From NCBI RefSeq assembly GCF_010730955.1, contig NZ_AP022577.1, forward strand, positions 1,240,001 through 1,304,000: DNA of 64,000 nt, given 5' to 3'. The stretch is from Mycolicibacterium aubagnense. Lineage in GTDB: Bacteria > Actinomycetota > Actinomycetes > Mycobacteriales > Mycobacteriaceae. The number at the start of each line of letters is the position of its first letter. The first letter of the stretch is position 1. Made by a program: the position numbers and the translations under genes. Below the pieces are notes generated by a model, which saw nothing but the letters and a program-made list of their open reading frames with translations, searched no databases and was not told the origin of the DNA. Below, piece by piece: positions 34,338 through 43,419 of the stretch.

Positions 34338-35824
34338 CTCGCAGGCACGCTCAGTTCGCCGGCCAGTTCGCGCCGCAGGACCTTGCCGGTCGGAGAGGTC
34401 GGCAACTCGTCCCGAAACACCACGCGATCGGGCGTTCGAGAACCGCGCAGGGCTGCCCGCACATGCTGGCGCAGTGCCTCGGGGTCCGGCGACTCGTCGG
34501 CCTCGGGCACGACGACCGCGACAATGATCTGTCCCCACTCGGGATCCGGCACGCCCACCACCGCGACGTCGCGTACCTGCGGATGTTCGACGAGGACGTC
34601 CTCGAGCTCCGCGGGCGCGATGTTCTCCCCTCCGCGGATGATGGTGTCGTCGGACCGGCCGTTGATGAAAAGGAAGCCCTCGGAATCCAGCCAGGCGAGA
34701 TCGCGGGTCGGGAACCAGCCGTTCTCGTCCAGCACCGAACCGAGGTCAGTGTACTTGCCCGACACCTGCTCGCCGCGGATGAAGAGCTCACCGATCTCGC
34801 CGTGGCCCAACGGTTTACCGTCTTCGGCCCGGATCTCCACCTCGATCCCGGGCACCGGCCGGCCGACCGATCCCAATCGTCGCTTCACGTCCTCATCTGG
34901 TGACTCGTGTGCGGCACGGTGGTCCTCGGGTGTCAGGACGGCAATGGTCGAGCTCGTCTCGGTCAGCCCATAGGCATTGACGAACCCGACCTCCGGCAAC
35001 AGGTCGAGGGCCCGACGCACCAGTGGCAGCGGCACTTTCGATCCGCCGTAGGCCAGGTTGCGCAGGGCACCCGGAGCGGCCGCGCCGCGCACGAGTTCGG
35101 CGACGATCCGGTCCAACATGGTCGGCACCACGGTGCCCGATGTGACAGCTTCCGCGGCTGCCAGTCGGAGCCATTCGGCGGCGTCGAACTTTGGCAGGTA
35201 CACCATCTTTCGACCCGCATACAGGTTCGACAGCGCCGCGCTCACGCCGGCGATGTGGTACGGCGGCACGCAGATCAGCGCGGCGTCCCGCGCGTCGGCC
35301 GAGTCGAATTCGACGGTGCGGGTGACGTAACTGGTCAGGTTGTGATGCGAGAGCTCGACAGCCTTCGGCTTGTTCGTCGTGCCGGAGGTGAACAGCACGA
35401 TGGCAACATCATCGGGGTCGGCGAACTCGGCCGCTGCCTCCGTGGTTTTGCCCGCGTCGACGAAAGCCTTCGATTCCATTGCGCGGTCGTAGTTTTCGGC
35501 GACGTCGGCGTACTCCTCGTCGTAGATCACCAACGGATCCGGCAAGCGCGCGATGAGGTCGCGCAACGCGCCGGGGCTGAGGCGGTAATTCAGCGGCGTC
35601 AGCGGACGGTTCGCCCGCGCCGACGCGAAGATGAGGAGCGGCAGCATGGCGCCGCCGGTCCCGATGTACGCGACGCTACCTGCGCCGGACGCCGAGACGA
35701 CACCACCTCCGCCGTCGGCGAGCCGGTTCAGTTCATCTGTCGTCCAGCGGGTTTCGCCGGAGACGACCGCGGCACGGTCCGAATTGGCCGACGCCGCCAT
35801 ATCGAGCAGAATCGCAAGACTCAC
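34334..35824 (-). CDS. Acyl-CoA ligase (AMP-binding, FadD-like)
   Basis: 496-residue ANL ligase. It has LFTSGTTNKPKAV (P-loop, with Ala replacing the usual second Gly), NAYGLTETSS, WFPTRDLAWLD where most family members have TGD (Arg for Gly), GRSDDTIIRGGENIAP and the catalytic lysine in PTGKVLRREL. It should make acyl-CoA through an adenylate. It is the first of three ligases in 6 kb on this strand and lies 12 bp after the Mce-associated pair in transcriptional order, so cotranscription is possible. Specificity is unknown. Confidence 0.86.
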   Translation of the reverse strand: MSLAILLDMAASANSDRAAVVSGETRWTTDELNRLADGGGGVVSASGAGSVAYIGTGGAMLPLLIFASARANRPLTPLNYRLSPGALRDLIARLPDPLVIYDEEYADVAENYDRAMESKAFVDAGKTTEAAAEFADPDDVAIVLFTSGTTNKPKAVELSHHNLTSYVTRTVEFDSADARDAALICVPPYHIAGVSAALSNLYAGRKMVYLPKFDAAEWLRLAAAEAVTSGTVVPTMLDRIVAELVRGAAAPGALRNLAYGGSKVPLPLVRRALDLLPEVGFVNAYGLTETSSTIAVLTPEDHRAAHESPDEDVKRRLGSVGRPVPGIEVEIRAEDGKPLGHGEIGELFIRGEQVSGKYTDLGSVLDENGWFPTRDLAWLDSEGFLFINGRSDDTIIRGGENIAPAELEDVLVEHPQVRDVAVVGVPDPEWGQIIVAVVVPEADESPDPEALRQHVRAALRGSRTPDRVVFRDELPTSPTGKVLRRELAGELSVPAS

Positions 35825-35836
35825 GGAAGACTCCGT

Positions 35837-36343
35837 CTAAATGGGATCGAACTTCGAAATGAGCCAATTGCCACCGCTTTTGGCCATGGTCACCCGAACG
35901 CTACTGGCGGCCAGGCTCGGTTGCGGCCGCTCGGTGCTCCGCGTCTCCTGATCGATGAACAACAGCACCACGGCCGAGTCGGGCTTCAGCTCCGAGACCG
36001 CCGACTGGACCACGGACGCGGTCGTCTTCACGCCACGCTGCTTGGCGGCCGGCGCCACGATCTGCTGGCTGAATTGGCTGTAGTACGTGAGGAAATCGCC
36101 GGTGAGATGCGACTTGGCAGCCGAGAAGTCCTTGTCCAGCGTGTCAGGCGAATAGGACAGCAGGGCCACCGCGCCGGCTGATGCCGCATCGATCACCGTG
36201 TGTTCAGCAGCGGCATCGGTCTGCTTGTCAGGCCGATACTGGGTCCAGTACAGCGATCCCGCCAGCGCCGCCGACGCGGCGACCAGCAGCGCCACGACGA
36301 TCGGCAGCCACCACTTCTTGATGCTCACGTTCTTGACACTCAC
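35837..36343 (-). CDS. Mce-associated membrane protein (second of pair)
   Basis: 168-residue protein with a short basic N terminus, one membrane helix ([19 protein letters not shown], about residues 11-29) and an extracytoplasmic alpha/beta domain ending in [12 protein letters not shown], the characteristic Mas-protein end. The GTG at 36343 overlaps the upstream stop by four bases (GTGA). Mas proteins such as OmamA/OmamB stabilise or assist Mce lipid importers; no mce operon is in this window, so this is an orphan pair of the Rv1362c/Rv1363c kind. It probably forms a heteromer with the product of the upstream gene. Confidence 0.8.
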   Translation of the reverse strand: MSVKNVSIKKWWLPIVVALLVAASAALAGSLYWTQYRPDKQTDAAAEHTVIDAASAGAVALLSYSPDTLDKDFSAAKSHLTGDFLTYYSQFSQQIVAPAAKQRGVKTTASVVQSAVSELKPDSAVVLLFIDQETRSTERPQPSLAASSVRVTMAKSGGNWLISKFDPI

Positions 36344-37122
36344 GGTACGAACTCCACCTTCGCCATTTTGAGCACGCCGCCGTCGCGGCTCACAGTGACC
36401 TTCAGCCGCCACGCGCGCGGGTCGTTCTTCGCGCCTGCGGAATTCGTGACCTCCGATGTGGCGGCGACCAGCACCACCGCGGAATCCTCGCTCATCGACT
36501 GCACCGCGGTGAGGTTGACGGTGCCGTTCGTCACGACCTTGGACTCTTGCACCACCTTGACGAAGTCGGTTGCGCGCGAGGCGAAGTCGGCCTTGAATTC
36601 GCCGGTGGAGCTGTCAAGGATGTGCTGCACACCCTCTTTGGCGTTGTTGAAGTCGAGCGATGTCATGTTGACCACACCCAGCCGGGCCGCCGCGGTGAAC
36701 TCTGCCGCCCGTTGCCGGTCGGCCTCGACGCCGCGGTGGTGCCAGATGATGGCGGCACTGATACCCAGCAGCGCGACGATCAGCAGTGCGGCCACCCCTA
36801 CCGCGAGTACTCCACGGAGCGACCGCCAACGGGGTGACTCACTCGGGTCCGCGGGCTCACCGACGAGATCAGGGTCACCGACGGCTGCGGCGTCGTCCAC
36901 TTCCGGCTCATTGAGTTCAACGGCAGCCACCGGCGCCTCATCGACGGCCGCGGCGGTCGCCTGCGCCTGCCTGCGCAGTCGGATGGCTCGTGCCCGAGCG
37001 CGCGCGGCTTCGGCAGCCGCTTCGGCCGCTTCGGCTTCCGCCTCTGCTTCCTCGGCCAGGATCGCCGGATCGTCGTTCGGTGCGTGGGCTAGCTCGTCGG
37101 CCATGGCGCTCTTCGGGGTCAT
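36340..37122 (-). CDS. Mce-associated membrane protein (first of pair)
   Basis: 260-residue protein. The N-terminal 60 residues are acidic then strongly Ala/Glu/Arg-rich ([20 protein letters not shown]), probably helical or coiled-coil, followed by an acidic linker, one membrane helix near residues 120-143 ([20 protein letters not shown]) and a Mas-type extracytoplasmic domain ending in [14 protein letters not shown] at 37122 is used; ATG 37104 is an alternative. It overlaps the next gene by four bases. An AT-rich stretch with two palindromes lies upstream and probably carries its promoter. Likely role: accessory factor for lipid uptake by Mce complexes encoded elsewhere. Confidence 0.8.
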   Translation of the reverse strand: MTPKSAMADELAHAPNDDPAILAEEAEAEAEAAEAAAEAARARARAIRLRRQAQATAAAVDEAPVAAVELNEPEVDDAAAVGDPDLVGEPADPSESPRWRSLRGVLAVGVAALLIVALLGISAAIIWHHRGVEADRQRAAEFTAAARLGVVNMTSLDFNNAKEGVQHILDSSTGEFKADFASRATDFVKVVQESKVVTNGTVNLTAVQSMSEDSAVVLVAATSEVTNSAGAKNDPRAWRLKVTVSRDGGVLKMAKVEFVP

Positions 37123-37284
37123 GAGTCGGAGTCCAGTGCCGCCGACTCGACGGACTCCGTTATGCCTACCATCCGCCATGCGCACGTCACAGCCGAACTC
37201 GCGGTGGAGTGCCATGCAGACCACCATCGTCGTTGCGCCGCGGCAGCATGGACACCTCCTCATCCGATCAGCAGATGCAAACGA

Positions 37285-37304
37285 CATTATCAGAAGCGAT
37301 AATG
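37285..37304. promoter_or_regulatory. Palindrome upstream of Mce-associated genes (distal from ligase)
   Basis: CATTATC-AGAAGC-GATAATG, a perfect 7-bp inverted repeat with a 6-base spacer in an unusually AT-rich 256-bp gap. It could be an operator for the Mce-associated pair or a weak terminator for the upstream ligase. Confidence 0.4.
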
Positions 37305-37352
37305 GCATTTCTAGACATCGCCTAATTGCCCACTCTAAATGCGTTTCTAACT

Positions 37353-37371
37353 GCGAGAATATTATTCTCGC
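37353..37371. promoter_or_regulatory. Palindrome directly after ligase stop
   Basis: GCGAGAAT-ATT-ATTCTCGC, a perfect 8-bp inverted repeat with a 3-base centre, 8 bases beyond the ligase stop codon. Its position suits a terminator, but the short AT-rich loop also suits an operator for the Mce-associated pair downstream. Confidence 0.4.
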
Positions 37372-37378
37372 TATTTGT

Positions 37379-38863
37379 TCAGCGGTCGGATGGTGCCGCG
37401 TCGGCGCGACGCTGCAACGTCGGACCAGCCATCGCCACCAGCGCGTCCTTGGTGACCTTGCCGGTGGCGTTCTGCGGCAGTTCCTCGACGAATTCGACGA
37501 ACCGCGGCGCCTTGTACCCCGCCATCCGCTCCCGACTCCACGCGATCAGTTGCTGTTCGGTCATCGGCGACGCCGAGACGACGAACGCCATCCCTACTTG
37601 CCCCAACCGGTCGTCGGGAACACCGATGACCGCGACCTGATCCACCGCCGGATGTTCGAGCAGGTAACCCTCGATTTCCGCCGGATACGCATTGAAGCCA
37701 CCGACGATGAACATGTCCTTCTTCCGGCCGATGATGCGCAGCCGGCCGCTGTCGTCGAACGATCCGAGATCACCGGTGTGCAACCAGCCGTCGGTGTCGA
37801 CGGCCTCCGCGGTGGCGACCGGATCGTCGAGGTATCCCGCCATCACGGTGTAGCCGCGGACCAACACTTCGCCGTCGTCGGCGATGCGTACCTCGACGCC
37901 GTCCGAAGGGCGACCCACCGTGGTGGCGATGTCCTCGAACGAGTCGCCAGGCCGGGACATCGTGGCCGTGCCGCACTCGGTGAGCCCGTACCCCGTCGCG
38001 AGCGTCTGGAAAGGCAGCTCGTGCAGGACGCGGCGCACCAACTCCACGGGGATATCCGCGGCGCCGGTGACGCCGGCCCGCAGCGTCGCGAGCCTCGCCT
38101 TGTCCGGCACCGCGAGCAGCGAGTGGTAGAGCGTCGGTGGACCGGGAAGCACGGTGATACTTTCGCGCTCAACGAGTTCCACGACGGCGTCGGCGTCGAA
38201 CACCGCCACCGGCAGTATGGTGGCGCCGCGGATCAGCGCGGCGATGATGCCCGCCTTATAACCGAAGGTGTGGAAGAACGGGTTGACGATCAGATATCGG
38301 TCGCTTTCCCGAAGGTCGACCCGGTCGCACCACTCGGCGTACTGCCGCAGGGTCTGCCGGTGGTTCATCATCACGCCCTTGGGGCGGCCGGTGGTACCCG
38401 ACGTGTAGATGATGTCGGCGATGTCGTCGCCGTCGATGTCGCGGCACTCGTAGGGCTCTGCGTTGTCGAGGAACCCCGACCTCAGGTCGATGGCCGGCAC
38501 ACCGGCGGGGACATCGAAATCCTGCCCCAGGAAACCTTTCTCGACCATCACCGCCTTGGCGCCGCTGCGGGTGATGATGTCGGCCGCCTCCTCGGCCTTG
38601 AACCGGGTGTTGACCGGAACCACTACTCCCCCAGCGGTGATCAGCCCCAACGCGGCGATCACCCAGTCGGCCGAGTTGGGCGCCCAGATGGCGACCCGGT
38701 CGCCCTTCGCGATCCCCAGCGCGTGGAAGGCGCCCGCTGCTCGCCGGATACGCCCCGCCAGTTCGGCGTACGACAGGCGCAGCGGTCCGTCGACCAGCGC
38801 TTCCGCGTCGCCGAATCTCTCCGCGGTGCTCAGCACCATCTCCGGAATTGTGCACCAGCTCAT
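37379..38863 (-). CDS. Acyl-CoA ligase (FadD-like), second of a coupled pair
   Basis: 494-residue ANL ligase with [63 protein letters not shown] and the catalytic lysine in [10 protein letters not shown]. The A8 hinge variant (FNAYPAEIE) is typical of mycobacterial FadD3/medium-chain or ring-acid ligases, but that is only suggestive. The ATG overlaps the stop of the upstream ligase (ATGA), so two full ligases are translationally coupled, an unusual arrangement that points to two related substrates or to one acting on a product of the other. Confidence 0.88.
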   Translation of the reverse strand: MSWCTIPEMVLSTAERFGDAEALVDGPLRLSYAELAGRIRRAAGAFHALGIAKGDRVAIWAPNSADWVIAALGLITAGGVVVPVNTRFKAEEAADIITRSGAKAVMVEKGFLGQDFDVPAGVPAIDLRSGFLDNAEPYECRDIDGDDIADIIYTSGTTGRPKGVMMNHRQTLRQYAEWCDRVDLRESDRYLIVNPFFHTFGYKAGIIAALIRGATILPVAVFDADAVVELVERESITVLPGPPTLYHSLLAVPDKARLATLRAGVTGAADIPVELVRRVLHELPFQTLATGYGLTECGTATMSRPGDSFEDIATTVGRPSDGVEVRIADDGEVLVRGYTVMAGYLDDPVATAEAVDTDGWLHTGDLGSFDDSGRLRIIGRKKDMFIVGGFNAYPAEIEGYLLEHPAVDQVAVIGVPDDRLGQVGMAFVVSASPMTEQQLIAWSRERMAGYKAPRFVEFVEELPQNATGKVTKDALVAMAGPTLQRRADAAPSDR

Positions 38864-40413
38864 GATCGAAGCCCTTGGCGCACCAGGAATTTCTGCACTT
38901 TCCCGCTGGCGGTCCGCGGATAATCCGCCACCTCGTGTAGTTCCTCGGGCCACTTCTGGCGCGCCACACCCGCAGTCGCGAAGTGCTCGCGCACCTGCTG
39001 CAGCGTCGGCAGGACCTGGCCGGGCCTGACCCGCACGACGGCGGCCACCCGCTCGCCGAGCCGGGCGTCGGGTGCCGCCACCACCACAGCGTCGGCGATG
39101 TTCTCCATGCCCAGCAGCACCTCTTCCACTTCCACGGCACTGACGTTCTCCCCGCCGCGGATGATCACGTCGGCCTTGCGATCGGTGATCGTGAGATACC
39201 CGTCCGCGTCGAGGAATCCGATGTCGCCGGTGCGGTACCAGCCGTCGTCGTCGAAGGCCTGCGCAGTCAGCGCGTCGTCGGTGTAGCCGAGGCACAAGTC
39301 GGGGCCACGGCTGAAGATCTCGCCCTCGTCGTCCAACCGGATCTCGACGCCCGGCCGGGGATCGCCGTCGGTGAAGAGACGTTTCACCTCAGGCGCGGTC
39401 GGATGAGTGCCGGTGATCGACGGATGCTCGGTGCTGCCGTACGCGCGGTAGACGAATACGCCCAAGTCTGACAACCGGCGCGTCACCGCCGCCGGCACCG
39501 ATGATCCGCCCAGGCCAACGGTTTTCAGCAACGCATGGTGTTCGTCCGTGCAGTCGGGATGGTCCAGCAGGCTTGTGACGAAGTACGGCGGTCCGCCGCC
39601 GACCGCGAGTCCGTCACGCTTCATCAATGCCAGCACCTGGCCGGCATCCCAGCTGTCGCAGAGGTTGATGGGCCGTCCTTCCAGCACCGGGATGAGGAAC
39701 GCGCCGACCATGCCGATGAAATGGCCGACGGGCGCGACAGTCAGCTCTTTGCCACGCTTGGTGGGGTATCCGGCGTTGAGTTGGCGCGTCTCGCAGACCA
39801 GCGACTGATGGGTGTGGACGACGCCTTTGGGGTTGCTGGTCGTGCCGGACGTGTAAGCGATGAGCGCCGGTGCGGCCGGGTCGACGGGGAGGGTGCCCGT
39901 CATCGGTTCGTCGGCGAGCAGGTTGTCGAAGTCGCGGCCCACCACCCCGACGATCGGCACGTCGGCGCACAGATCGGCGTGGTGGGCCGGCCGACCGGCG
40001 TTATCGGCGGTGATGAAGACGCGCGGGGCGGCGTCCGCGAGGATGTGCGCCAGTTCCTTGCGGCCGTAGAAGTGCACGATCGGTACGACGACCGCGCCCA
40101 GAAACGCCGCCGCCCAGAACACCGCGGCGGCTTCCATCCAGTTCGGCAGTTGGAAGGCGACGACGTCGCCGGGGCCGACGCCACGTGCCCGCAGTCCCGC
40201 GGCGAGCCGGCGGGCCACATGCTCGGCCTCGGCGTAGGTACCCGACCAGCCCCGGACTGCCGAGTGGATCCGGAAGTCGGCGTCGGGCGCGGCCCGCACG
40301 CCGGCAGCCAGCAGGTCACCGACGGTTTCGGTGGTCCACCAGCCGTTGTCTCGGTATCTGGCGGCGAGATCGGCGGGCACGGTGCGGTTTACGGGGCTGC
40401 GGAGACCAGTCAT
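38860..40413 (-). CDS. Acyl-CoA ligase / cyclohexanecarboxylate-CoA ligase-like, first of pair
   Basis: 517-residue ANL ligase with AYTSGTTSNPKGVVH, RAYGSTEHPSITG, WYRTGDIGFLDADG, DRKADVIIRGGENVSAVEVE and the catalytic lysine in ASGKVQKFLV. It resembles cyclohexanecarboxylate- and FadD13-type medium-chain ligases. ATG at 40413 was chosen because the in-frame extension upstream would run through a palindromic element that looks like an operator. That element (40430-40446) sits 17 bases before the start and belongs to a family found at other catabolic promoters in this window. It is followed by a second ligase with a 4-base overlap. Confidence 0.88.
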   Translation of the reverse strand: MTGLRSPVNRTVPADLAARYRDNGWWTTETVGDLLAAGVRAAPDADFRIHSAVRGWSGTYAEAEHVARRLAAGLRARGVGPGDVVAFQLPNWMEAAAVFWAAAFLGAVVVPIVHFYGRKELAHILADAAPRVFITADNAGRPAHHADLCADVPIVGVVGRDFDNLLADEPMTGTLPVDPAAPALIAYTSGTTSNPKGVVHTHQSLVCETRQLNAGYPTKRGKELTVAPVGHFIGMVGAFLIPVLEGRPINLCDSWDAGQVLALMKRDGLAVGGGPPYFVTSLLDHPDCTDEHHALLKTVGLGGSSVPAAVTRRLSDLGVFVYRAYGSTEHPSITGTHPTAPEVKRLFTDGDPRPGVEIRLDDEGEIFSRGPDLCLGYTDDALTAQAFDDDGWYRTGDIGFLDADGYLTITDRKADVIIRGGENVSAVEVEEVLLGMENIADAVVVAAPDARLGERVAAVVRVRPGQVLPTLQQVREHFATAGVARQKWPEELHEVADYPRTASGKVQKFLVRQGLRS

Positions 40414-40429
40414 GACACCGGGAATCGTA

Positions 40430-40446
40430 TTCTCCAAAATAGAGAA
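40430..40446. promoter_or_regulatory. 17-bp operator-like palindrome, site A
   Basis: TTCTC-CAAAATA-GAGAA, 17 bases before the start of the ligase gene. It matches sites at 54410 and 61754; with the 54.4-kb copy the similarity extends into both flanks (ending GCCA-TATC on the right), giving over 30 related bases. Confidence 0.6.
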
Positions 40447-40554
40447 AGCCAATATCGCCGGTTGGGCCTTGGCGCTGAAAACTTTGGCCACTTTGTTTGC
40501 GCTGGTCACGGTAGGTAACTAGCGCCCCATCTGGCACGCTCACTTGTCAGTGCT

Positions 40555-40570
40555 TCGAACTAGTGTTCGC
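40555..40570 (+). promoter_or_regulatory. LexA (SOS) box
   Basis: TCGAAC-TAGT-GTTCGC matches the mycobacterial LexA consensus TCGAAC-N4-GTTCGA in 11 of 12 fixed positions. It ends 3 bases before the ATG of the 13E12-type gene, as known for several M. tuberculosis 13E12 genes induced by DNA damage. Confidence 0.8.
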
Positions 40571-40573
40571 AGC

Positions 40574-41974
40574 ATGAGATTCGCCGATCCGGCTGTTATC
40601 GAGGAGGCCTACGCCGACCTCGAAGCTGACACCACCCGGATCGCAGACCTCGACTACAGCAGGTTGAGTGTGCCGGACCTACTGGAGTTGCAGTCCCGCC
40701 GCGAACGACAGAAGTGCGCCGCCGAAGCGGTCGATCACCGCATCCTGGCCGCCCTGGTAGCCCAAACCAGCCCGAAAGAGATCGGCGGGAAAAACTGGGC
40801 CGACGTGCTGCGGATCCGCCTGCACATCGACGCCAAGGAAGCCCGCCGGCGGGTTCGGGATATGGAGAATCTAGGTCCACGATTGGGGTTGACCGGCGAG
40901 GTGTTGCCACCGCGGTGGGAAGAAGCCGCCCGGGCTCAAGCCGATGGGGCGATCAACACCGACCACGTCGAAGTGATCGCAAACTTCATGGCGAACCTGC
41001 CCGACTGGGTGGATCCGGCGACCACAACCCAGAGTGAGCAGACGCTGGTGGCCCGGGCGAGGCACCAGACCCCCGAAGAGCTGCGAGCCGCGGCCAACAA
41101 ACTGCTCTACGAACTCGACCAGGACGGGCCCGAGCCCGACGACACCGAACGCGACCGCAAACGCGGGATCAGCCACGGTAAGCAACGCCAGGATGGGACC
41201 TCGGAGGTCAGCGGCCCCCTGACCCCCGAAGCCCGCGGGTATTGGGATGCGATCTACGACAAGTACGCCGCCCCCGGGATGTGCAACCCCGCCGATGAGG
41301 TGCCCTGCATCAGCGGGACGCCCACGGCGGAGCAGATCGCGGGCGACACCCGCACTCTCGCGCAACGTCAACATGACGCGCAGATGTGGGTCGCCCGCAT
41401 GGCCCTGACCTCAGGCATGATGGGCGAACACAACGGGCTACCCGTCACCGTGATCGCGACCGGGACCGTCACAGACCTCGAACGCGGCGCCGGTGTCGCG
41501 GTCACCCATACCGGGACGAAGCTGCCGATCCGAGATCTGATCCGTATGGCGGGTCAGGGTGCGCATCACTATCTGACGGTGTTCGACCAGCACAGCAGCA
41601 TTCCGCTGTATCTGGCCCGGGCCCGCCGCACCGCATCACCGGGCCAACGCCTCGCCCTGTTCGCCGCCCACCTGGGCTGCACCCGACCCAATTGCACCGC
41701 CCCAGCCTCGCGCTCCCAAGCCCACCACCTGATCCCATGGAAACACGGCGGCAGCACCGACATCACCAACCTCACCCTGGCCTGCGGCTGCGACAACCGG
41801 CTCGCCGACACCGGCGGCTGGAGCACCACCATGGGCCCCCACGGCCGCACCCCGTGGACCCCACCACCACTCTTAGATGTCGGCCAACCAAGAACGAATC
41901 AGTATCACCACCCGACGCTGCATCCCACCGAGGGTGAGGACGCCGATGGCGAAATCGAGAGTCCCACAGACTGA
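40574..41974 (+). CDS. 13E12-family protein: DUF222 plus HNH endonuclease domain
   Basis: 466-residue member of the repeated mycobacterial 13E12 family. A helical DUF222-type region (about residues 30-330) is followed by a C-terminal HNH nuclease-like domain with CTRPNCTAPASRSQAHHLIPW, then GGSTDITNLTLACGCDNR; the paired cysteines and the His-His core look intact, so zinc binding and nicking activity are possible. The start is ATG 40574, just behind a near-perfect LexA box, implying SOS induction with an almost leaderless transcript. The family occurs in many copies per genome and is often associated with insertion or recombination sites; no repeat ends are visible here. Cellular role unknown. 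Confidence 0.88.
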   Translation: MRFADPAVIEEAYADLEADTTRIADLDYSRLSVPDLLELQSRRERQKCAAEAVDHRILAALVAQTSPKEIGGKNWADVLRIRLHIDAKEARRRVRDMENLGPRLGLTGEVLPPRWEEAARAQADGAINTDHVEVIANFMANLPDWVDPATTTQSEQTLVARARHQTPEELRAAANKLLYELDQDGPEPDDTERDRKRGISHGKQRQDGTSEVSGPLTPEARGYWDAIYDKYAAPGMCNPADEVPCISGTPTAEQIAGDTRTLAQRQHDAQMWVARMALTSGMMGEHNGLPVTVIATGTVTDLERGAGVAVTHTGTKLPIRDLIRMAGQGAHHYLTVFDQHSSIPLYLARARRTASPGQRLALFAAHLGCTRPNCTAPASRSQAHHLIPWKHGGSTDITNLTLACGCDNRLADTGGWSTTMGPHGRTPWTPPPLLDVGQPRTNQYHHPTLHPTEGEDADGEIESPTD

Positions 41975-42131
41975 TTGGCATTCATGGCGGGGTGGCAGCC
42001 ACCGCGCGATGCCGCACGCGCAGGCGGCAGGCCGGCACGGCACGCACCGTAGGGCCTACACCTCGGCCTGCGCACTCGTGGCCTTCCGCAATACGCTCCC
42101 GCGGAGGAACTCTCAGATCGGGAGACACGCG

Positions 42132-43400
42132 CTAGCCGGCAGGACTGAACTCCAGATGCAGCTCGGTGAGCCCGCGCATCTGCCAGGTCGGCTCGTAGGT
42201 GTAGCGCCGCGTGCCGGCCGGGCCATGGTGCTCTTCGCTGATGCGGATGTCGGCCATTCGGTCGAGGATCCGGTTGAGCGAGATGCGGCCCTCGGCCCGT
42301 GCCAGCGGTGCGCCGGGGCACGAATGGCTCCCCCGGCCGAACGCGATGTGCTCGCGCACGTTGGGCCGGTCGAGACGAAATTCATGGGGCTGCTCGAACT
42401 TTCGCTCGTCGCGGTTGCTCGCGCCGGGCAGGAGCATCACCATCGAGCCGGCCGGCACCACGGTGTCACCGACGGTGGTCGACGTACGCGCCATCCGGAA
42501 GTGACATTTCACCGGGCTCTCCATCCGCAGCGCCTCCTCGACGAAAAGCGGTATCAATTCCCGGTTTTCGCACAGCAGCTGCTGCATGTCGGGGTTCTCT
42601 CCGAGCACCTGCATGCCGAAGCTCAGCAGCTTCGTCGTGGTCTCCTGGCCCGCCGCGAACACGAACGTCGCCAACCGCACGACATCGATGATCTCGGGCG
42701 TCGATCCGTCCGGGTATTTCGCCTGCGCCATCTCGGTCAGTACGTCCTCGCGCGGCTCGCGGCGGCGCTCGGTGATGTAGCCGGTGAATTTCTCGTCGAG
42801 CCATTCCAGTGGGTTGTGAGCGCGGGTGACGGTGTCGTCCGTGATATCGCCGACCACCTGGCTCCCGTTCACCGCCCGGAACTCGTCGTGGTCGGAGCGC
42901 GGTATGCCCAGCAGGTCGGCGATCACCAACCCGGAGAACGGCCGCGCGTAGTCGGCCAGGAATTCGCCCGATCCGCGGGAGACAAACCGGTCCAGCAATT
43001 GGTCCGACAGCTCCCACATGAAGTCTTCGTTCTCCTTGAGCCGCTTGGGGGTCAGTAGTCGGCTCAGGAGCCCGCGGGTTCGGGCATGCAGCGCACCGTC
43101 CTGGGTGACGATGTGTTCGCTCATCGGAATCCGATCGCGGTACTCCTCGAGCAAATCACTGATGTCGTCGCCTTCCGGCTGAAAAGGCAACCCGGAGAAG
43201 GGGCCTGCCACCGACACGCACGACGAGAACGCGCCGTCCTTGTAGACGGCGAGCGCTTCGGAGTGCCCCGACACCGCCAGCACCCCGTGGTGCGGTTGGT
43301 CCAGTACAGGGCATTTCGCGCGCAACCCGTCGAAATAGGGGTACGGATCGTCGACCAGCGAAGGATCGGCGAAGAAGTTGGTCGAGTCGAGGTCGGTCAT
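42132..43400 (-). CDS. Cytochrome P450 (last gene of leftward operon)
   Basis: 422-residue bacterial class P450. Oxygen-binding I-helix motif AAGQETTTK, the ExxR segment EEALRMES and heme-ligand loop FGRGSHSCPGAPLAR (Cys near residue 360) are present. AGGAG lies about 6 bases before the ATG. It needs ferredoxin and reductase encoded elsewhere. It follows another P450 by 19 bp in an operon with an aldehyde dehydrogenase, SDR, AveC-like membrane protein and binding-protein fold, suggesting sequential hydroxylation and oxidation of a hydrophobic substrate. The CYP family cannot be fixed without a search. Confidence 0.93.
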   Translation of the reverse strand: MTDLDSTNFFADPSLVDDPYPYFDGLRAKCPVLDQPHHGVLAVSGHSEALAVYKDGAFSSCVSVAGPFSGLPFQPEGDDISDLLEEYRDRIPMSEHIVTQDGALHARTRGLLSRLLTPKRLKENEDFMWELSDQLLDRFVSRGSGEFLADYARPFSGLVIADLLGIPRSDHDEFRAVNGSQVVGDITDDTVTRAHNPLEWLDEKFTGYITERRREPREDVLTEMAQAKYPDGSTPEIIDVVRLATFVFAAGQETTTKLLSFGMQVLGENPDMQQLLCENRELIPLFVEEALRMESPVKCHFRMARTSTTVGDTVVPAGSMVMLLPGASNRDERKFEQPHEFRLDRPNVREHIAFGRGSHSCPGAPLARAEGRISLNRILDRMADIRISEEHHGPAGTRRYTYEPTWQMRGLTELHLEFSPAG

Positions 43401-43419
43401 CAGACGCTCCTGGTTGATT

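Noticed and set aside
37353-37371. GCGAGAAT-ATT-ATTCTCGC as another member of the 17-bp operator family
   Set aside because: It contains the same hexamers but in the opposite order (GAGAAT before ATTCTC), with a shorter centre, so the geometry differs.
36200-38923. 907-codon frame on the + strand
   Set aside because: It runs antisense through three well-supported genes and a promoter region; low-complexity Ser/Ala and Arg/His stretches show it is not a protein.
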